Assembly (NCBI GenBank): GCA_020249285.1
Contig: JADCFX010000010.1
Span: 1-64,000 of the forward strand
From: Roseomonas sp.
Lineage (GTDB): Bacteria; Pseudomonadota; Alphaproteobacteria; Acetobacterales; Acetobacteraceae
Reading direction: 5' to 3'
DNA length: 64,000 nucleotides
Shown here: piece by piece, positions 42,796 through 52,628 of the stretch
Layout: every line of letters begins with the position of its first letter
Numbering within the stretch: the first letter of the stretch is position 1
Position numbers and translations under genes: made by a program
The notes under the pieces: generated by a model
The model's database searches: none
Told to the model about the DNA's origin: nothing
The model's input: the letters and a program-made list of their open reading frames with translations, nothing else

Positions 42796-44016
42796 ATGAC
42801 CCCGGATGAGACAATTGCAGCCATTCGCACCGATGCGCGCTTCGCTGTCGCTTCCGCCAAACTTGCCGCCGATCATGCGCGCATGGTGGAAGATTGCATC
42901 ACGCTCACGCAAATCCCGGCACCGCCCTTCGCTGAGGAGGAACGCGCTAGCGCCTATCTTGCCATGCTGCGCGACCATGGGTTGGAGGAGGTGGAGCAGG
43001 ATGAGATCGGCAATGTGATGGGGCTCCGCCGCGGCTTCGGCAATGGCGAGATTTTGGTGATGGCCGCGCATCTGGACACGGTGTTTCCCGCGGGTACAGA
43101 TGTGCGCGTGAAACGCGAAGGCACCAAGCTTTTCGCGCCGGGTGTGAGTGACGATACTTGGTCGCTCGCCGTCAATCTCGGCTATTTGCGCGCTTTGGAT
43201 GCGGCGGGCATTCGCACGCGCCACGATCTTCTGTTTGTGGGTGATGTCGGTGAAGAAGGCCTCGGCGATTTGCGCGGCATTCGGCATCTTTTTGCCAAGG
43301 GGCGGCATCGCGCGCGCATTCGTGCCTTCCTGACCGTGGATAGCCCGCAGGTGGAAGGCATTGTCAGCGGTGGTGTGGGTTCCAAGCGCTATCGCGTGAC
43401 TTTCCAGGGGCCGGGCGGGCATTCCTATGCCGCTTTCGGGCTGGTCAATCCCATCTATGCCATGGCGGAATGCGCGCGCAGCCTGGCCGCCGTGAAGGTG
43501 CCGGACAGCCCACCCACCACGCATTGCGTGAGTGTTGTCTCGGGCGGCACTTCCATCAATGCCATTGCCAATCGCGTGGTGATTGAGGTTGATTTGCGCT
43601 CCGCCTCGGCCAGCGAACTTGCCAAGCTTGATCAGGCATTTCTGGAGATTGTGAATTTGGCGGTCGCGACCGAAAACGCCGCGCGTTCCACCGCCAATGG
43701 CGCGATTACCGCCGATATCCAGCCGGTGGGTGATCGCCCGGCGGGGGAAACCCCGGCGGGCAGCCCAATCCGCGCCTTGGCCGCGGCTGCGGTCGCGGCG
43801 GAAGGCTATCACCCAAGTTTTGAATGGTCTTCGACGGATGCGAATATTCCGATGTCCCTTGGCATTCCTGCCTTGAAAATTGGTGCGGGCGGGCGCGGCG
43901 GACGGGCACATTCATTGGATGAATGGTTGGATGTGGAACCCACGGAAGCGCTGCGCGGCATGCGTTCCAGCCTGGCCACTATTTTGGCGATCGCCGGCAT
44001 GGAGGGCATTAGCTAA
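42796..44016 (+). CDS. M20-family metallopeptidase (PepT-like)
   Basis: 406 aa from ATG 42796 (AGGAG six bases upstream; an adjacent ATG at 42793 is the alternative). Two-Zn ligands are visible: His in AAHLDTVFP, Asp in GVSDDTWS, Glu pair in GDVGEEGLGD, Asp in TVDSPQ and His in RAHSLDEW near the C-terminus. The lid domain is at about 205-310. It probably acts on small peptides or N-acyl amino acids in the cytosol. A hairpin pair and a terminator follow. Confidence 0.9.
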   Translation: MTPDETIAAIRTDARFAVASAKLAADHARMVEDCITLTQIPAPPFAEEERASAYLAMLRDHGLEEVEQDEIGNVMGLRRGFGNGEILVMAAHLDTVFPAGTDVRVKREGTKLFAPGVSDDTWSLAVNLGYLRALDAAGIRTRHDLLFVGDVGEEGLGDLRGIRHLFAKGRHRARIRAFLTVDSPQVEGIVSGGVGSKRYRVTFQGPGGHSYAAFGLVNPIYAMAECARSLAAVKVPDSPPTTHCVSVVSGGTSINAIANRVVIEVDLRSASASELAKLDQAFLEIVNLAVATENAARSTANGAITADIQPVGDRPAGETPAGSPIRALAAAAVAAEGYHPSFEWSSTDANIPMSLGIPALKIGAGGRGGRAHSLDEWLDVEPTEALRGMRSSLATILAIAGMEGIS

Positions 44017-44030
44017 AGCCTCGGCGGGGT

Positions 44031-44053
44031 CCGGGGTGGCACGGCCACCCCGG
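44031..44053 (+). other. strong GC-rich hairpin upstream of the purL terminator region
   Basis: CCGGGGTGGC and GCCACCCCGG form a perfect 10 bp stem around ACG, starting 14 bp after the M20 peptidase stop. It is followed immediately by a second hairpin with a T-run, giving a tandem arrangement. Confidence 0.65.
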
Positions 44054-44060
44054 CGGAGGT

Positions 44061-44088
44061 TCAGGAGGCGGCGCCTCCTGAGTTTTTT
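44061..44088 (+). terminator. intrinsic terminator of the M20 peptidase transcript
   Basis: TCAGGAGGC pairs with GCCTCCTGA around GGC (9 bp perfect stem), followed after G by six T (44083-44088). A textbook intrinsic terminator 43 bp before purL, so purL needs its own promoter in the remaining gap or readthrough. Confidence 0.85.
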
Positions 44089-44130
44089 CGTCTTCACAAG
44101 CGCCTCTGGCCGGGCCATCAGTTTCCTATC

Positions 44131-46344
44131 ATGACCGCTGCCGCACCTCTGCTGCCCCCCGAACGCGCTGCCCAGCTTGCTGCCGAATTCGGCCTGAAGC
44201 CCGATGAGTATGAACGGGTCTTGGCCATCCTTGGCCGCGCGCCGCGCTTGGCCGAACTCGGCGTCTTCAGTGTCATGTGGTCGGAGCATTGCTCCTACAA
44301 ATCCTCGCGCGTTTGGTTGCGTGAATTGCCAACCAAGGCGCCTTGGGTCATCCAGGGTCCTGGTGAGAATGCCGGCGTTATTGATATCGGCGAGGGGTTG
44401 GCCGCGGTTTTTAAAATGGAAAGCCACAACCACCCTTCTTACATCGAACCCTATAATGGCGCGGCGACTGGGGTGGGCGGCATTTTGCGTGATGTCTTCA
44501 CCATGGGCGCGCGGCCAATTGCCAATTTGAATGCGCTGCGTTTTGGCGCGCCGGATGCGCCACGCATGAAGCGCATCATTGATGGTGTGGTGCGCGGCAT
44601 TGGCGGTTATGGCAATTGCGTGGGCGTGCCGACAGTGGGCGGAGAGGTGAATTTCCACCCGCGCTATAATGGCAACCCTTTAGTGAATGCCATGACGGTT
44701 GGCATTGCGCGCGCTGATCGCATTTTCACCGCCAAGGCGACCGGCATCGGCAATTCCGTCGTTTATGTGGGGTCCAAGACCGGCCGCGATGGCATCCATG
44801 GCGCCACGATGGCGAGTGCGGAATTCAGCGCCGATTCGGAAGAAAAGCGCCCAACGGTGCAGATCGGCGACCCCTTCGCCGAAAAGCTTCTGATCGAAGC
44901 CTGCATGGAATTGATGGCAACTGATGCCATTGTCGCCATTCAGGATATGGGTGCGGCGGGGCTGACGAGTTCCAGCGTTGAGATGGCTGGCAAGGGCGGC
45001 ATGGGCATTGAACTTGAAATGGATGCCGTGCCGCAGCGTGAAGAAGGCATGTCGGCCTATGAGATGATGCTCTCAGAAAGCCAGGAACGCATGCTGATGA
45101 TCCTGAAGCCAGGCCGTGAGGCCGAGGCCGAGGCGATTTTCCGCAAATGGGAATTGGATTTCGCGGTGATCGGCAAGCTGACTGATACCGGGCGGATCGT
45201 GATCCGCCATAAGGGCTTGCTGGAAGCGGATATTCCGCTGGCGCCGCTGGAATCCGAAGCGCCGCTGTATCGGCGCCCTACGGCGGAAACGCCGAAGCAG
45301 CCGGTGCTGGCGGCGTCTGCCATTCCTGATCCGGCTGGGATTGAGACAGCCTTGATGATGCTTGTTGCCTGCCCTGATCTTTGTTCTCGCCGCTGGATTT
45401 GGGACCAATATGATAGCCTGGTGAATGGCCAGACGGTGCAGCGCCCGGGTGGCGCCGATGCGGCGGTGGTCAGGATTGAAGACCATGACCGCGCACTTGC
45501 CATGACCACGGATTGCACGCCGCGCTATTGCCTGGCGGACCCCGAGGAAGGTGGCAAACAGGCGGTAGCGGAAGCCTGGCGGAACATTACCGCCGTTGGT
45601 GCTTTGCCTTTGGCGATCACGGACAATATGAATTTCGGCAATCCGGAAAAGCCCGAAATCATGGGGCAATTCGCTTCCGCTGTGCGGGGCATGGCGGCCG
45701 CGTGTATTGCGCTGGATTTCCCGGTCGTCTCTGGCAATGTGTCGCTTTACAATGAAACCGAAGGCCGCGCGATTTTGCCGACGCCGGCGATTGGCGGGGT
45801 TGGCGTGCTTGAAAAGGCCGAACAAGCCATTGGGCTTGCCATGCCGGCCAAGGGCGATTTGGTGCTGATTGGTGACACTCAGGGCTGGCTTGGCCAATCG
45901 CTGTGGCTGCGCGAAATCGCGGGGCGGGAAGAAGGCGCCCCGCCAGCGGTGGATTTAGCCGCCGAGCGTCGCAATGGGGATTTCGTCCGTGCCTGCATCC
46001 TGGGGGGCGAGGTGCTGGCCTGCCACGACTGCGCCGATGGTGGCCTGCTGGTGGCCTTGGCGGAAATGGCGATGGCCAGCGGCCATGGTGCGCGGCTGAC
46101 CGCAGCGCCGGAAGGCCTGCCTGCCCATGGCTTCTGGTTCGGTGAAGATCAGGCCCGCTATGTGCTGGCGGTGGCCGATGGCGCGGCGATGCTGACAAAG
46201 GCCAAAGCGGCTGGCATCCCGGCCCGGCTGATCGGCACAGCCGGCGGGGGGGACTTGGTTCTGCCCGATGGCACCGCCATATCGGTTTCGAAGTTGGTAG
46301 CAGCCAATGAGGCGACGTTGCCCGCACTGATGGGGGAGAAATAG
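44131..46344 (+). CDS. purL: phosphoribosylformylglycinamidine synthase II
   Basis: 737 aa, the short PurL type that works with separate PurS and PurQ (neither gene is adjacent). SEHCSYKSS near residue 50, [20 protein letters not shown] (about 95-114), [13 protein letters not shown] and [11 protein letters not shown] are signatures. ATP- and glutamine-dependent step converting FGAR to FGAM in purine synthesis. bolA follows 5 bp after the stop and grxD after that; this purL-bolA-grxD order is common in alphaproteobacteria. Confidence 0.97.
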   Translation: MTAAAPLLPPERAAQLAAEFGLKPDEYERVLAILGRAPRLAELGVFSVMWSEHCSYKSSRVWLRELPTKAPWVIQGPGENAGVIDIGEGLAAVFKMESHNHPSYIEPYNGAATGVGGILRDVFTMGARPIANLNALRFGAPDAPRMKRIIDGVVRGIGGYGNCVGVPTVGGEVNFHPRYNGNPLVNAMTVGIARADRIFTAKATGIGNSVVYVGSKTGRDGIHGATMASAEFSADSEEKRPTVQIGDPFAEKLLIEACMELMATDAIVAIQDMGAAGLTSSSVEMAGKGGMGIELEMDAVPQREEGMSAYEMMLSESQERMLMILKPGREAEAEAIFRKWELDFAVIGKLTDTGRIVIRHKGLLEADIPLAPLESEAPLYRRPTAETPKQPVLAASAIPDPAGIETALMMLVACPDLCSRRWIWDQYDSLVNGQTVQRPGGADAAVVRIEDHDRALAMTTDCTPRYCLADPEEGGKQAVAEAWRNITAVGALPLAITDNMNFGNPEKPEIMGQFASAVRGMAAACIALDFPVVSGNVSLYNETEGRAILPTPAIGGVGVLEKAEQAIGLAMPAKGDLVLIGDTQGWLGQSLWLREIAGREEGAPPAVDLAAERRNGDFVRACILGGEVLACHDCADGGLLVALAEMAMASGHGARLTAAPEGLPAHGFWFGEDQARYVLAVADGAAMLTKAKAAGIPARLIGTAGGGDLVLPDGTAISVSKLVAANEATLPALMGEK

Positions 46345-46349
46345 CAGCC

Positions 46350-46583
46350 ATGGGCATGCAGGCCGCGGAAATTGAGGCGCTGATCAAGGCAGCGCTGCCG
46401 GACGCAGAAGTGACGATCGAAGATCTGGCCGGTGATGGCGATCACTACGCCGCCAAGGTTGTATCTTCCGCCTTCAAGGGCTTGCCCCGCGTGCGGCAAC
46501 ATCAGATTGTCTATGCTGCGCTACAGGGGCGCATGGGGGGAGTCCTTCATGCGCTTGCCTTGCAAACCTCCGCCCCGGAATAG
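46350..46583 (+). CDS. BolA-family protein
   Basis: 77 aa. [32 protein letters not shown], then [17 protein letters not shown], match the BolA/IbaG fold with the conserved C-terminal His ([10 protein letters not shown]). Such proteins form [2Fe-2S]-bridged complexes with CGFS glutaredoxins; the partner GrxD gene is 11 bp downstream. The pair probably assists Fe-S cluster trafficking or iron signalling. The ATG is 5 bp after the purL stop. Confidence 0.92.
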   Translation: MGMQAAEIEALIKAALPDAEVTIEDLAGDGDHYAAKVVSSAFKGLPRVRQHQIVYAALQGRMGGVLHALALQTSAPE

Positions 46584-46594
46584 GAACCAAGAAC

Positions 46595-46933
46595 ATGAGC
46601 AACCCGGTTTTTGAACGTATCGACGCCGACATCAAGGCGACCCCCGTGGTCCTTTTCATGAAGGGCACGCCGGTTTTCCCGCAATGCGGCTTTTCCGCCC
46701 GCGTGGTCCAAATCCTGTCCCACATGGGCGTGCCCTTCAAGGGCGTGAATGTGTTGGAAGATATGGAAATTCGTGAAGGTATCAAGGAATTTTCGAATTG
46801 GCCGACCATCCCGCAGCTTTATGTCCAGGGCGAATTCGTGGGCGGCTGCGACATCATCACCGAGATGTTCCAGTCCGGCGAGCTTTCCGGCCTGCTCAAG
46901 GAAAAGGGCGTGGCGCATAAGGCCGACGCCTGA
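46595..46933 (+). CDS. grxD: monothiol glutaredoxin, CGFS type (Grx4)
   Basis: 112 aa. The active site PQCGFS lies at about 28-33, with KGTPVFP before it, and [32 protein letters not shown] follow (glutathione and cluster-binding positions). It binds a [2Fe-2S] cluster with glutathione and passes it on, often with BolA, encoded directly upstream. The gene ends 24 bp before a strong bidirectional terminator. Confidence 0.97.
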   Translation: MSNPVFERIDADIKATPVVLFMKGTPVFPQCGFSARVVQILSHMGVPFKGVNVLEDMEIREGIKEFSNWPTIPQLYVQGEFVGGCDIITEMFQSGELSGLLKEKGVAHKADA

Positions 46934-46956
46934 GGTTTCGCCGCACTGAAAAGAAA

Positions 46957-46985
46957 AACCCCGCCTGATCAGGCGGGGTTTTTTT
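46957..46985. terminator. bidirectional intrinsic terminator between grxD and the small secreted gene
   Basis: AACCCCGCCTGA and TCAGGCGGGGTT form a perfect 12 bp stem without loop bases beyond the central dyad. A T-run (46979-46985) follows on the plus strand, and an A-run (AAAAA) precedes it, giving a T-run for the minus strand. It ends 3 bp before the stop codon of the convergent small gene. Confidence 0.92.
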
Positions 46986-46988
46986 GGA

Positions 46989-47237
46989 TCAGCCTTCGGC
47001 GGGCGGGGTACGCGGGGCGCGGTTGCGATTGGCCTTGTTGCCGCTGCTGCGATTCTGCCGATTGGCCTTCTGGCCCTGGGACGCGCTGCGGTTGCGCGTG
47101 GATTGGCTGCGCTGCGTGATGCTGGCAGCGGCTTCTGTGCCATCAGCGGCACGGCGCGGCGCCGCATCGGCCGGGACAGCGCTGGTCGCTACGATCAGGC
47201 CGCCAAGGGCAGCCAGAAGCAGAATATTCTTCATCAT
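46989..47237 (-). CDS. small secreted Asn/Arg/Gln-rich basic protein
   Basis: 82 aa from ATG 47237 (or ATG 47234), with AAGG upstream. Signal peptide about 1-24 (KNILLLAALGGLIVATSAVPADA). The mature part is low-complexity and very basic: runs of Asn, Arg, Gln and Ser (QKANRQNRSSGNKANRN), ending in Pro-rich residues. I do not recognise a family. It may bind peptidoglycan, LPS or nucleic acid outside the membrane. Codon bias fits a real gene, and the terminator lies right at its end. Confidence 0.7.
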   Translation of the reverse strand: MMKNILLLAALGGLIVATSAVPADAAPRRAADGTEAAASITQRSQSTRNRSASQGQKANRQNRSSGNKANRNRAPRTPPAEG

Positions 47238-47374
47238 GGGGTTAACCTTCCTAAGCGAATCGAGTTTCCGTGTAGCACGAATCGCCGAGGAGCCGCCCAT
47301 GCAAATCACCGCGAATCGCTGATGAAAGTCGCCTCAGATGATGAAATTTACTTAATGATGCACAGGCGGCGGCC

Positions 47375-48097
47375 TCATTCCCCACTCGACCGCGCCTTGG
47401 CTTCTTCCGCGCTGCCAATACCACCATTTGCCTTGGACCATTGCATCGGGTCTTCCAGGAATTTCCGCACTTCCTTAAGCGCGGCTTCACTGAAATAGGG
47501 GCGCTCTCGGCAAACCTCCAGCACATCCCACCAGGTGCACAAATGATGCAGGTTCAGCCCCATGCCCTTCATGGTCTCAAAGGAACCGGGGAAGACGCCG
47601 TAATAGAAAACAACGAAGGTATGGTCACAAATAGCGCCGGCATCGCGCAAGGCATTCGCGAAACGGATTTTGGAAGCGCCATCGGTGGTCAAATCTTCGA
47701 CCAGCAGCGTGCGCTGGCCGACCGGCACTTCGCCTTCAATCAGCGCATTGCGCCCAAAGCCCTTCGGCTTCTTCCGCACATAGGCCATGGGGGCGAGCAT
47801 GCGATCCGCGATCCAGGCGCCGAAGGGAATGCCCGCCGTCTCGCCACCCACCACCACATCAATCGATTCATAACCAACATGCCGGCCAATCTTTTCCACG
47901 CCCAAATCACAAATCCGATTGCGCGCGCGGGGGAAGGAGATGATCTTGCGGCAGTCAATATAAACAGGGCTCTTCCAACCGCTGGTAAAGGTGTAGGGCT
48001 CTTCCGGGCGGAAATTCACCGCCTTGATTTCAAGCAGGATGCGCGCGGTGGTGAGCGCCGCGTCGCGGTCCCAGTCGGAGGCATGAAGGGCGGGCAT
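47375..48097 (-). CDS. pyrE: orotate phosphoribosyltransferase
   Basis: 240 aa, longer than enterobacterial PyrE (about 213) but typical for the alphaproteobacterial type. [14 protein letters not shown] near residue 38, [17 protein letters not shown], and the PRPP-binding loop [13 protein letters not shown] (about 131-143). It makes OMP from orotate and PRPP in pyrimidine synthesis. The C-terminal 40 residues ([20 protein letters not shown]) are the alpha-type extension. It is divergent from the ELM1-family gene. Confidence 0.95.
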   Translation of the reverse strand: MPALHASDWDRDAALTTARILLEIKAVNFRPEEPYTFTSGWKSPVYIDCRKIISFPRARNRICDLGVEKIGRHVGYESIDVVVGGETAGIPFGAWIADRMLAPMAYVRKKPKGFGRNALIEGEVPVGQRTLLVEDLTTDGASKIRFANALRDAGAICDHTFVVFYYGVFPGSFETMKGMGLNLHHLCTWWDVLEVCRERPYFSEAALKEVRKFLEDPMQWSKANGGIGSAEEAKARSSGE

Positions 48098-48151
48098 GGA
48101 TCGGGCTCCTCTCTTTCCGGGCTTTGGTAATGCGCTGGGGCGGCGGCGTCC

Positions 48152-49111
48152 ATGACCCCGCCCGAGTCGCCCAGGATTTGGGTGCTGGCGGACCCGCGCG
48201 CGGGGACGGCAGCCCAGGCTTTGGGCATTGCCGAAAGGCTGGGTGAACCCTTCCGCCGGGTGGATTTGGCCTGGGGGAAGCTGGCGCGGCTGCCTTTGCC
48301 CTTCGCTTCCCTGGCGGGCCTGACGCCGGAAGCCCGTGCCGCTTTCGCACCCCCTTGGCCGGCCTTAGTGATTTCCGCTGGACGGCGCAGCGCGCCGGTG
48401 GCGCTTTGGTTGCAGCAAAGGGGCGCGCGGTTGGTCCATTGCATGCGCCCAGGCTTCGGTGCGGGGCGCTTCGATCTTTTGGTGATTGGCCGGCATGATG
48501 CACCCAAGGAAGCGCCCAATATCCTGCCCATTCTGGGCGCAGCACACCGGATTTCCCCGGAAAAGCTCGCCGCCGCGCGGGCGGAATTTGTCGTGCTTGA
48601 AGCCCTGCCCTCACCCCGCGTGGCGCTGTTGATGGGCGGGCCACCACGCGCCGAGGGGATGGATCCCAATGTGGCCGGTGCCATCACGACCAAGGTGGCG
48701 GGGTTTGCAGGCAGTGTTCTCGCCACCGCATCCCGCCGCACCGGCAGCCCAGCGGAAGAAGCCATGGCGGCGGCTTTGGCGGGGCATCCGCATCTTCTGT
48801 TTCGCTGGGGGGATGCGCCGCCCAACCCCTATGCCGGCTTCTTGGCCTGGGCGGATCAGGTGGTGGTGACGAGGGATTCGGTTTCCATGCTCTCGGAAGC
48901 GCTCGCGACCTCCGGCCCGGTTTTCATCGCCGATCCAGGCGGGCTTGGGCCACGCCACAAGCGCCTAGCGGAAAGCCTGATTGCGGCAGGGCAGGCGCGG
49001 GATTTGGCAGCCGCACCGGCGCCCTTCCCGCGCGCGCCGCTTGATGAAAGCGGGCGCATCGCCGCCGAGATCAGGCGGCGCGGCTTGCTGGGCGGAACAG
49101 GGCTTTCATGA
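48152..49111 (+). CDS. mitochondrial fission ELM1-family protein (DUF1022)
   Basis: 319 aa. [22 protein letters not shown] at the start and [19 protein letters not shown] in the middle are DUF1022/ELM1 features; the late segment [24 protein letters not shown] resembles a nucleotide-sugar or glycosyltransferase-B donor site. In bacteria the role is unknown; plant ELM1 recruits dynamin in mitochondrial fission. It is usually near lipid A or membrane genes, which are not seen here. Soluble, intact. Confidence 0.85.
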   Translation: MTPPESPRIWVLADPRAGTAAQALGIAERLGEPFRRVDLAWGKLARLPLPFASLAGLTPEARAAFAPPWPALVISAGRRSAPVALWLQQRGARLVHCMRPGFGAGRFDLLVIGRHDAPKEAPNILPILGAAHRISPEKLAAARAEFVVLEALPSPRVALLMGGPPRAEGMDPNVAGAITTKVAGFAGSVLATASRRTGSPAEEAMAAALAGHPHLLFRWGDAPPNPYAGFLAWADQVVVTRDSVSMLSEALATSGPVFIADPGGLGPRHKRLAESLIAAGQARDLAAAPAPFPRAPLDESGRIAAEIRRRGLLGGTGLS

Positions 49112-49195
49112 TCAAATCCCGGGGGCTGGGCTGGCGCAGGCGCTGACGCACCGCCAAACTGGTCTATGCTTCGCCTAACCCCATAAGGTGCCGCC

Positions 49196-50845
49196 ATGAC
49201 CCGCAGCCTGAGCCTTGCCTTTTCGCCCCGCTTCATCTGCCTGACCCTGGCCTTGCTGGCCGCGTTCGGCTTTGGCTTCGCGCTGTTGATGGCACCAGGC
49301 TTCTGGACTGGCTTGGGCTTTATTGTTGCTGCCGCACTCAGCGCGCTTGGGCTCCGCGATCTGTTTCACCCAACCCATGCCATTCTGCGCAACTACCCGA
49401 TTGCCGCGCATCTGCGTTTCATCATGGAAGAAATCCGCCCCGAAATGCGGCAGTATTTCTTCGAAGATGAAAAGCACGGCACGCCCTTCAGCCGTGACAA
49501 GCGCGCCATTGTCTATCAACGCGCGAAGAAGCAATTGGATAAGCGGCCCTTTGGCACGCAATATGATGTCTATGACACGGGCTTTGAATGGTTGCAGCAT
49601 TCCCTCGCTGCCCGCGCGCCGGCCCACGACCTACCACGCATTCTGATCGGCGGGCCGGCCTGCACGCAACCCTATTCCGCTTCGATATTGAATATTTCCG
49701 CCATGAGTTTCGGGTCATTATCCGCCAATGCCATTCGGGCGCTGAACCAAGGGGCAAAGCGCGGCGGCTTTGCGCATGATACGGGCGAAGGCGGGCTCAG
49801 CCCCTATCACCGTGAAGCAGGTGGCGATCTGATTTGGGAAATCGGTTCCGGCTATTTCAGCGCGCGTAATCCGGATGGCAGTTTTTCGCCGGAACGCTTC
49901 GCGGAGGTTGCTGCGCTCGATCAGGTGAAAATGGTGGAACTCAAGCTCAGCCAAGGCGCCAAGCCTGGCCATGGCGGCGTTTTGCCCGCAGCGAAAGTCA
50001 GCGCCGAAATCGCCGCCACGCGCGGTGTTGCGATGGGGCAGGATTGCGTTTCTCCACCTGCGCACAAAGCCTTTTCCACACCGGTCGAGATGATGCGCTT
50101 CATTGCGGAGATGCGTCGGCTATCCGGCGGCAAGCCCGCGGGCTTCAAGCTGTGCATCGGCCATCCATGGGAATTCCTCGCCATCTGCAAGGCCATGGTC
50201 GAAACGGGGATTGCGCCGGATTTCATTGTGATTGATGGCGCGGAAGGTGGCACCGGTGCGGCGCCCTTGGAATTCATGGATCATGTCGGCATGCCGCTGC
50301 GCGAAGGCTTAAGCTTCGCCCATAACGCGCTGATCGGCATTGGGTTGCGTGATCAGATCAAGCTTGGCGCCAGCGGCAAGATCGCGAGTGCCTTTGATGT
50401 GGCCCGCGCGCTGGCACTCGGCGCGGATTGGTGCAATGCGGCGCGCGGCTTTATGTTTGCAATTGGCTGCATTCAATCGCTTTCCTGCCATACGGATCAC
50501 TGCCCGACCGGTGTGGCAACGCAAGACCCAACCCGCCAACGCGCGCTACGCGTGCCGGATAAGGCGCCGCGCGTGCATCAATTCCATGCCGCGACATTGG
50601 AGGCACTGAATGAATTGGTGGCCGCTGCCGGGCTTGCGCATCCGTCCGAATTACGCGCGGAACATTTCAGCCGGCGCATTACGCCAAGTGCGGTGAAAAG
50701 CTTTGCGGAACTTTACCCACCCTTGACGCCCGGCGCTTTGCTGTCCGGCACGGATGATCCGCGCTTTGCCGAAGCCTGGGCCATGGCGGATGCGCATAGT
50801 TTCGCCCCGCGCAGCGCGGAAGGGCGCTTTCATCGATTGACCTGA
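49196..50845 (+). CDS. FMN-binding glutamate synthase-like protein (GltB2 type)
   Basis: 549 aa. Two N-terminal hydrophobic segments (about 11-30 and 36-55), then a glutamate-synthase FMN domain: SFGSLSANAIRALNQGAKRGG, GAKPGHGGVLPAAKVS, and VIDGAEGGTGAAPLEF. A three-Cys motif for a 3Fe-4S cluster (C-x5-C-x4-C near residues 423-434, followed by PTG) is present. It lacks the glutaminase domain, so it probably uses ammonia or another donor. The membrane segments suggest an inner-membrane enzyme. Physiological substrate uncertain. Confidence 0.9.
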   Translation: MTRSLSLAFSPRFICLTLALLAAFGFGFALLMAPGFWTGLGFIVAAALSALGLRDLFHPTHAILRNYPIAAHLRFIMEEIRPEMRQYFFEDEKHGTPFSRDKRAIVYQRAKKQLDKRPFGTQYDVYDTGFEWLQHSLAARAPAHDLPRILIGGPACTQPYSASILNISAMSFGSLSANAIRALNQGAKRGGFAHDTGEGGLSPYHREAGGDLIWEIGSGYFSARNPDGSFSPERFAEVAALDQVKMVELKLSQGAKPGHGGVLPAAKVSAEIAATRGVAMGQDCVSPPAHKAFSTPVEMMRFIAEMRRLSGGKPAGFKLCIGHPWEFLAICKAMVETGIAPDFIVIDGAEGGTGAAPLEFMDHVGMPLREGLSFAHNALIGIGLRDQIKLGASGKIASAFDVARALALGADWCNAARGFMFAIGCIQSLSCHTDHCPTGVATQDPTRQRALRVPDKAPRVHQFHAATLEALNELVAAAGLAHPSELRAEHFSRRITPSAVKSFAELYPPLTPGALLSGTDDPRFAEAWAMADAHSFAPRSAEGRFHRLT

Positions 50846-50934
50846 TCCCCGATGCCATCCCGGTGCTTGGCCTGGTAGATGGGGTGATCCTGCGGCGCAT
50901 TCCCATTGCGCTGACCCGATGCGTGATACTGCCT

Positions 50935-51291
50935 TCAGGGAATAGAGGACGGAAATTGATGCAACCCATCCGCGCCAAGCGGCAGCGGCACAATCTGGTG
51001 CACGGCGGCAAGTGGCAGCACGCCATAAAGATGCGGAAACAAGCCCGGGCGAGAGCCGCCGCTGGCAGCTTCCCATTTCAACGGCGCACCCAAAGCGTCG
51101 GTTGAAACTTCCACCATCAGCAAATCTGCAATACCCGCGCGATGCTTGGCAGCACTGGCGCGAAGCTGTGCCGCAGTTGAAAAATGCAGATAACCATCGC
51201 GCCGATCATCCGCACTGCCGTGATAGGCGCCAGTTTCTTCTGCAGCGCGCCAATCAGCAGCGCGCACCAGGGTGTAAATCAGCTTTTCCAT
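50935..51291 (-). CDS. DUF952 family protein
   Basis: 118 aa from ATG 51291 (an earlier in-frame start would add 13 residues with no family match). EKLIYTLVRAADWRAAEETGAY, then DGYLHFSTAAQLRASAAKH are the DUF952 signature; the fold is related to ADP-ribosylglycosyl-type proteins but no activity is established. It converges with the GltB-like gene 90 bp away and is divergent from the CoA-transferase gene (157 bp), where promoters should lie. Confidence 0.85.
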   Translation of the reverse strand: MEKLIYTLVRAADWRAAEETGAYHGSADDRRDGYLHFSTAAQLRASAAKHRAGIADLLMVEVSTDALGAPLKWEAASGGSRPGLFPHLYGVLPLAAVHQIVPLPLGADGLHQFPSSIP

Positions 51292-51447
51292 ATCCTGTGC
51301 ATAAACGATCACGCCTGCCTGGCAAAGCATGGAATAAGCCCGCGACCTTCCTGCTTTACCTTGCTGTGAAATCGCCTAAGCTTCAGGCAAGGCTGCGCCT
51401 TTGGGCAGGCGCGCCGGCATTTCCAACGCTGCCCACAGGTTCTTCTG

Positions 51448-52590
51448 ATGCATCCGCTTCCGCTTGCTGGCATTCGCGTTGTCGAATTCTCCCACATGGT
51501 GATGGGCCCCACTTGCGGCCTGATCCTGGCTGATCTGGGTGCTGAGGTGATCAAGATCGAACCGCCCGGCAAGGGGGATCGCACGCGCTACCTGGTGGCC
51601 TCCGGCACGGGCTTCTTTCCTGCATTCAGCCGCAACAAGAAAAGCGTGGCGCTGGATACGGAAAATGCCGAGGATCTGGAACTATTGCAGCGCCTGATTG
51701 ATACGGCCGATGTGGTGGTGGAGAATTTCCGCCCCGGCGGCCTGGCCGCAAAGGGCCTGGGGTATGAGGCGCTTTCCGCGCGCAATCCGCGGCTGATCTA
51801 TTGCTCGCTCAAGGGATATCTGCCGGGCCCTTATGAAAATCGCACTGCTTTGGATGAGGTGGTGCAGATGCAATCGGGGCTGGCTTACATGACCGGCCCG
51901 CCTGGTCGGCCTCTGCGCGCCGGGGCGCCGGTGAATGACATGATGGGCGGCATGTTCGGCGTGATTTCGATCCTTGCTGCGCTCCGCCAACGCGATGCCA
52001 GTGGGCGCGGCCAATATTTGCAGGCGGGGCTATTTGAAAACGCGGCTTTTCTGGTCTCCACGGCCATGCTGCAACAGGCCATCACCGGCAAGGCGCCAGA
52101 CCCGATGCCAGCTGGGCGGCGCGCCTGGGGCGTTTATGATGTGTTCGACACCGCCGATGGAGAACAGATTTTCATCGGCGTGGTCACAGAACGTCAATGG
52201 GAAATTTTCACCCGCGAATTGAATGAAACAGCGCTGGGCAACCCGGATTACGCCAGCAATACGGAACGCGCCAAGCGCCGCGAAACCCTGATCCCGCTGG
52301 TGCAATCCTTCCTGAAGAAACGCAATGTGTCGGAGCTTGAGGAAATGTGCGCGCGTGCCGGCCTGCCTTATTCACGCATCGCCAAGCCTTGGGATTTATT
52401 CGAAGATGCGCATCTGCTGGCAAGCAGCGGCTTTCACGAAGTGACGCTCAGCGATGGCAGCCGCGCCAAGGTGCCGGCCCTGCCGATGCAGTTTGGTACA
52501 GACCGCCTGCCCTTGCGCCATGATCTACCAAGCCCTGGGCAACATAATGCGGAGATTCTCGACCCGCTGCGAAAGACAGAGGGCGCCTGA
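51448..52590 (+). CDS. CaiB/BaiF family III CoA-transferase
   Basis: 380 aa, the usual length. LAGIRVVEFSHMVMGPTCG near the N-terminus, CoA-binding GKGDRTRYL and NKKSVALD, and the catalytic Asp in APVNDMMGGMFG (about 164-175). It moves CoA between carboxylic acids. It could supply activated substrates to the hydratase-lyase pair at 21-23 kb, but that link is only inferred. It is followed 38 bp later by the gamma carbonic anhydrase gene. Confidence 0.92.
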   Translation: MHPLPLAGIRVVEFSHMVMGPTCGLILADLGAEVIKIEPPGKGDRTRYLVASGTGFFPAFSRNKKSVALDTENAEDLELLQRLIDTADVVVENFRPGGLAAKGLGYEALSARNPRLIYCSLKGYLPGPYENRTALDEVVQMQSGLAYMTGPPGRPLRAGAPVNDMMGGMFGVISILAALRQRDASGRGQYLQAGLFENAAFLVSTAMLQQAITGKAPDPMPAGRRAWGVYDVFDTADGEQIFIGVVTERQWEIFTRELNETALGNPDYASNTERAKRRETLIPLVQSFLKKRNVSELEEMCARAGLPYSRIAKPWDLFEDAHLLASSGFHEVTLSDGSRAKVPALPMQFGTDRLPLRHDLPSPGQHNAEILDPLRKTEGA

Positions 52591-52628
52591 AAAACCCCGC
52601 AGCATTTCAACCCAGAAGGATAGCCACC

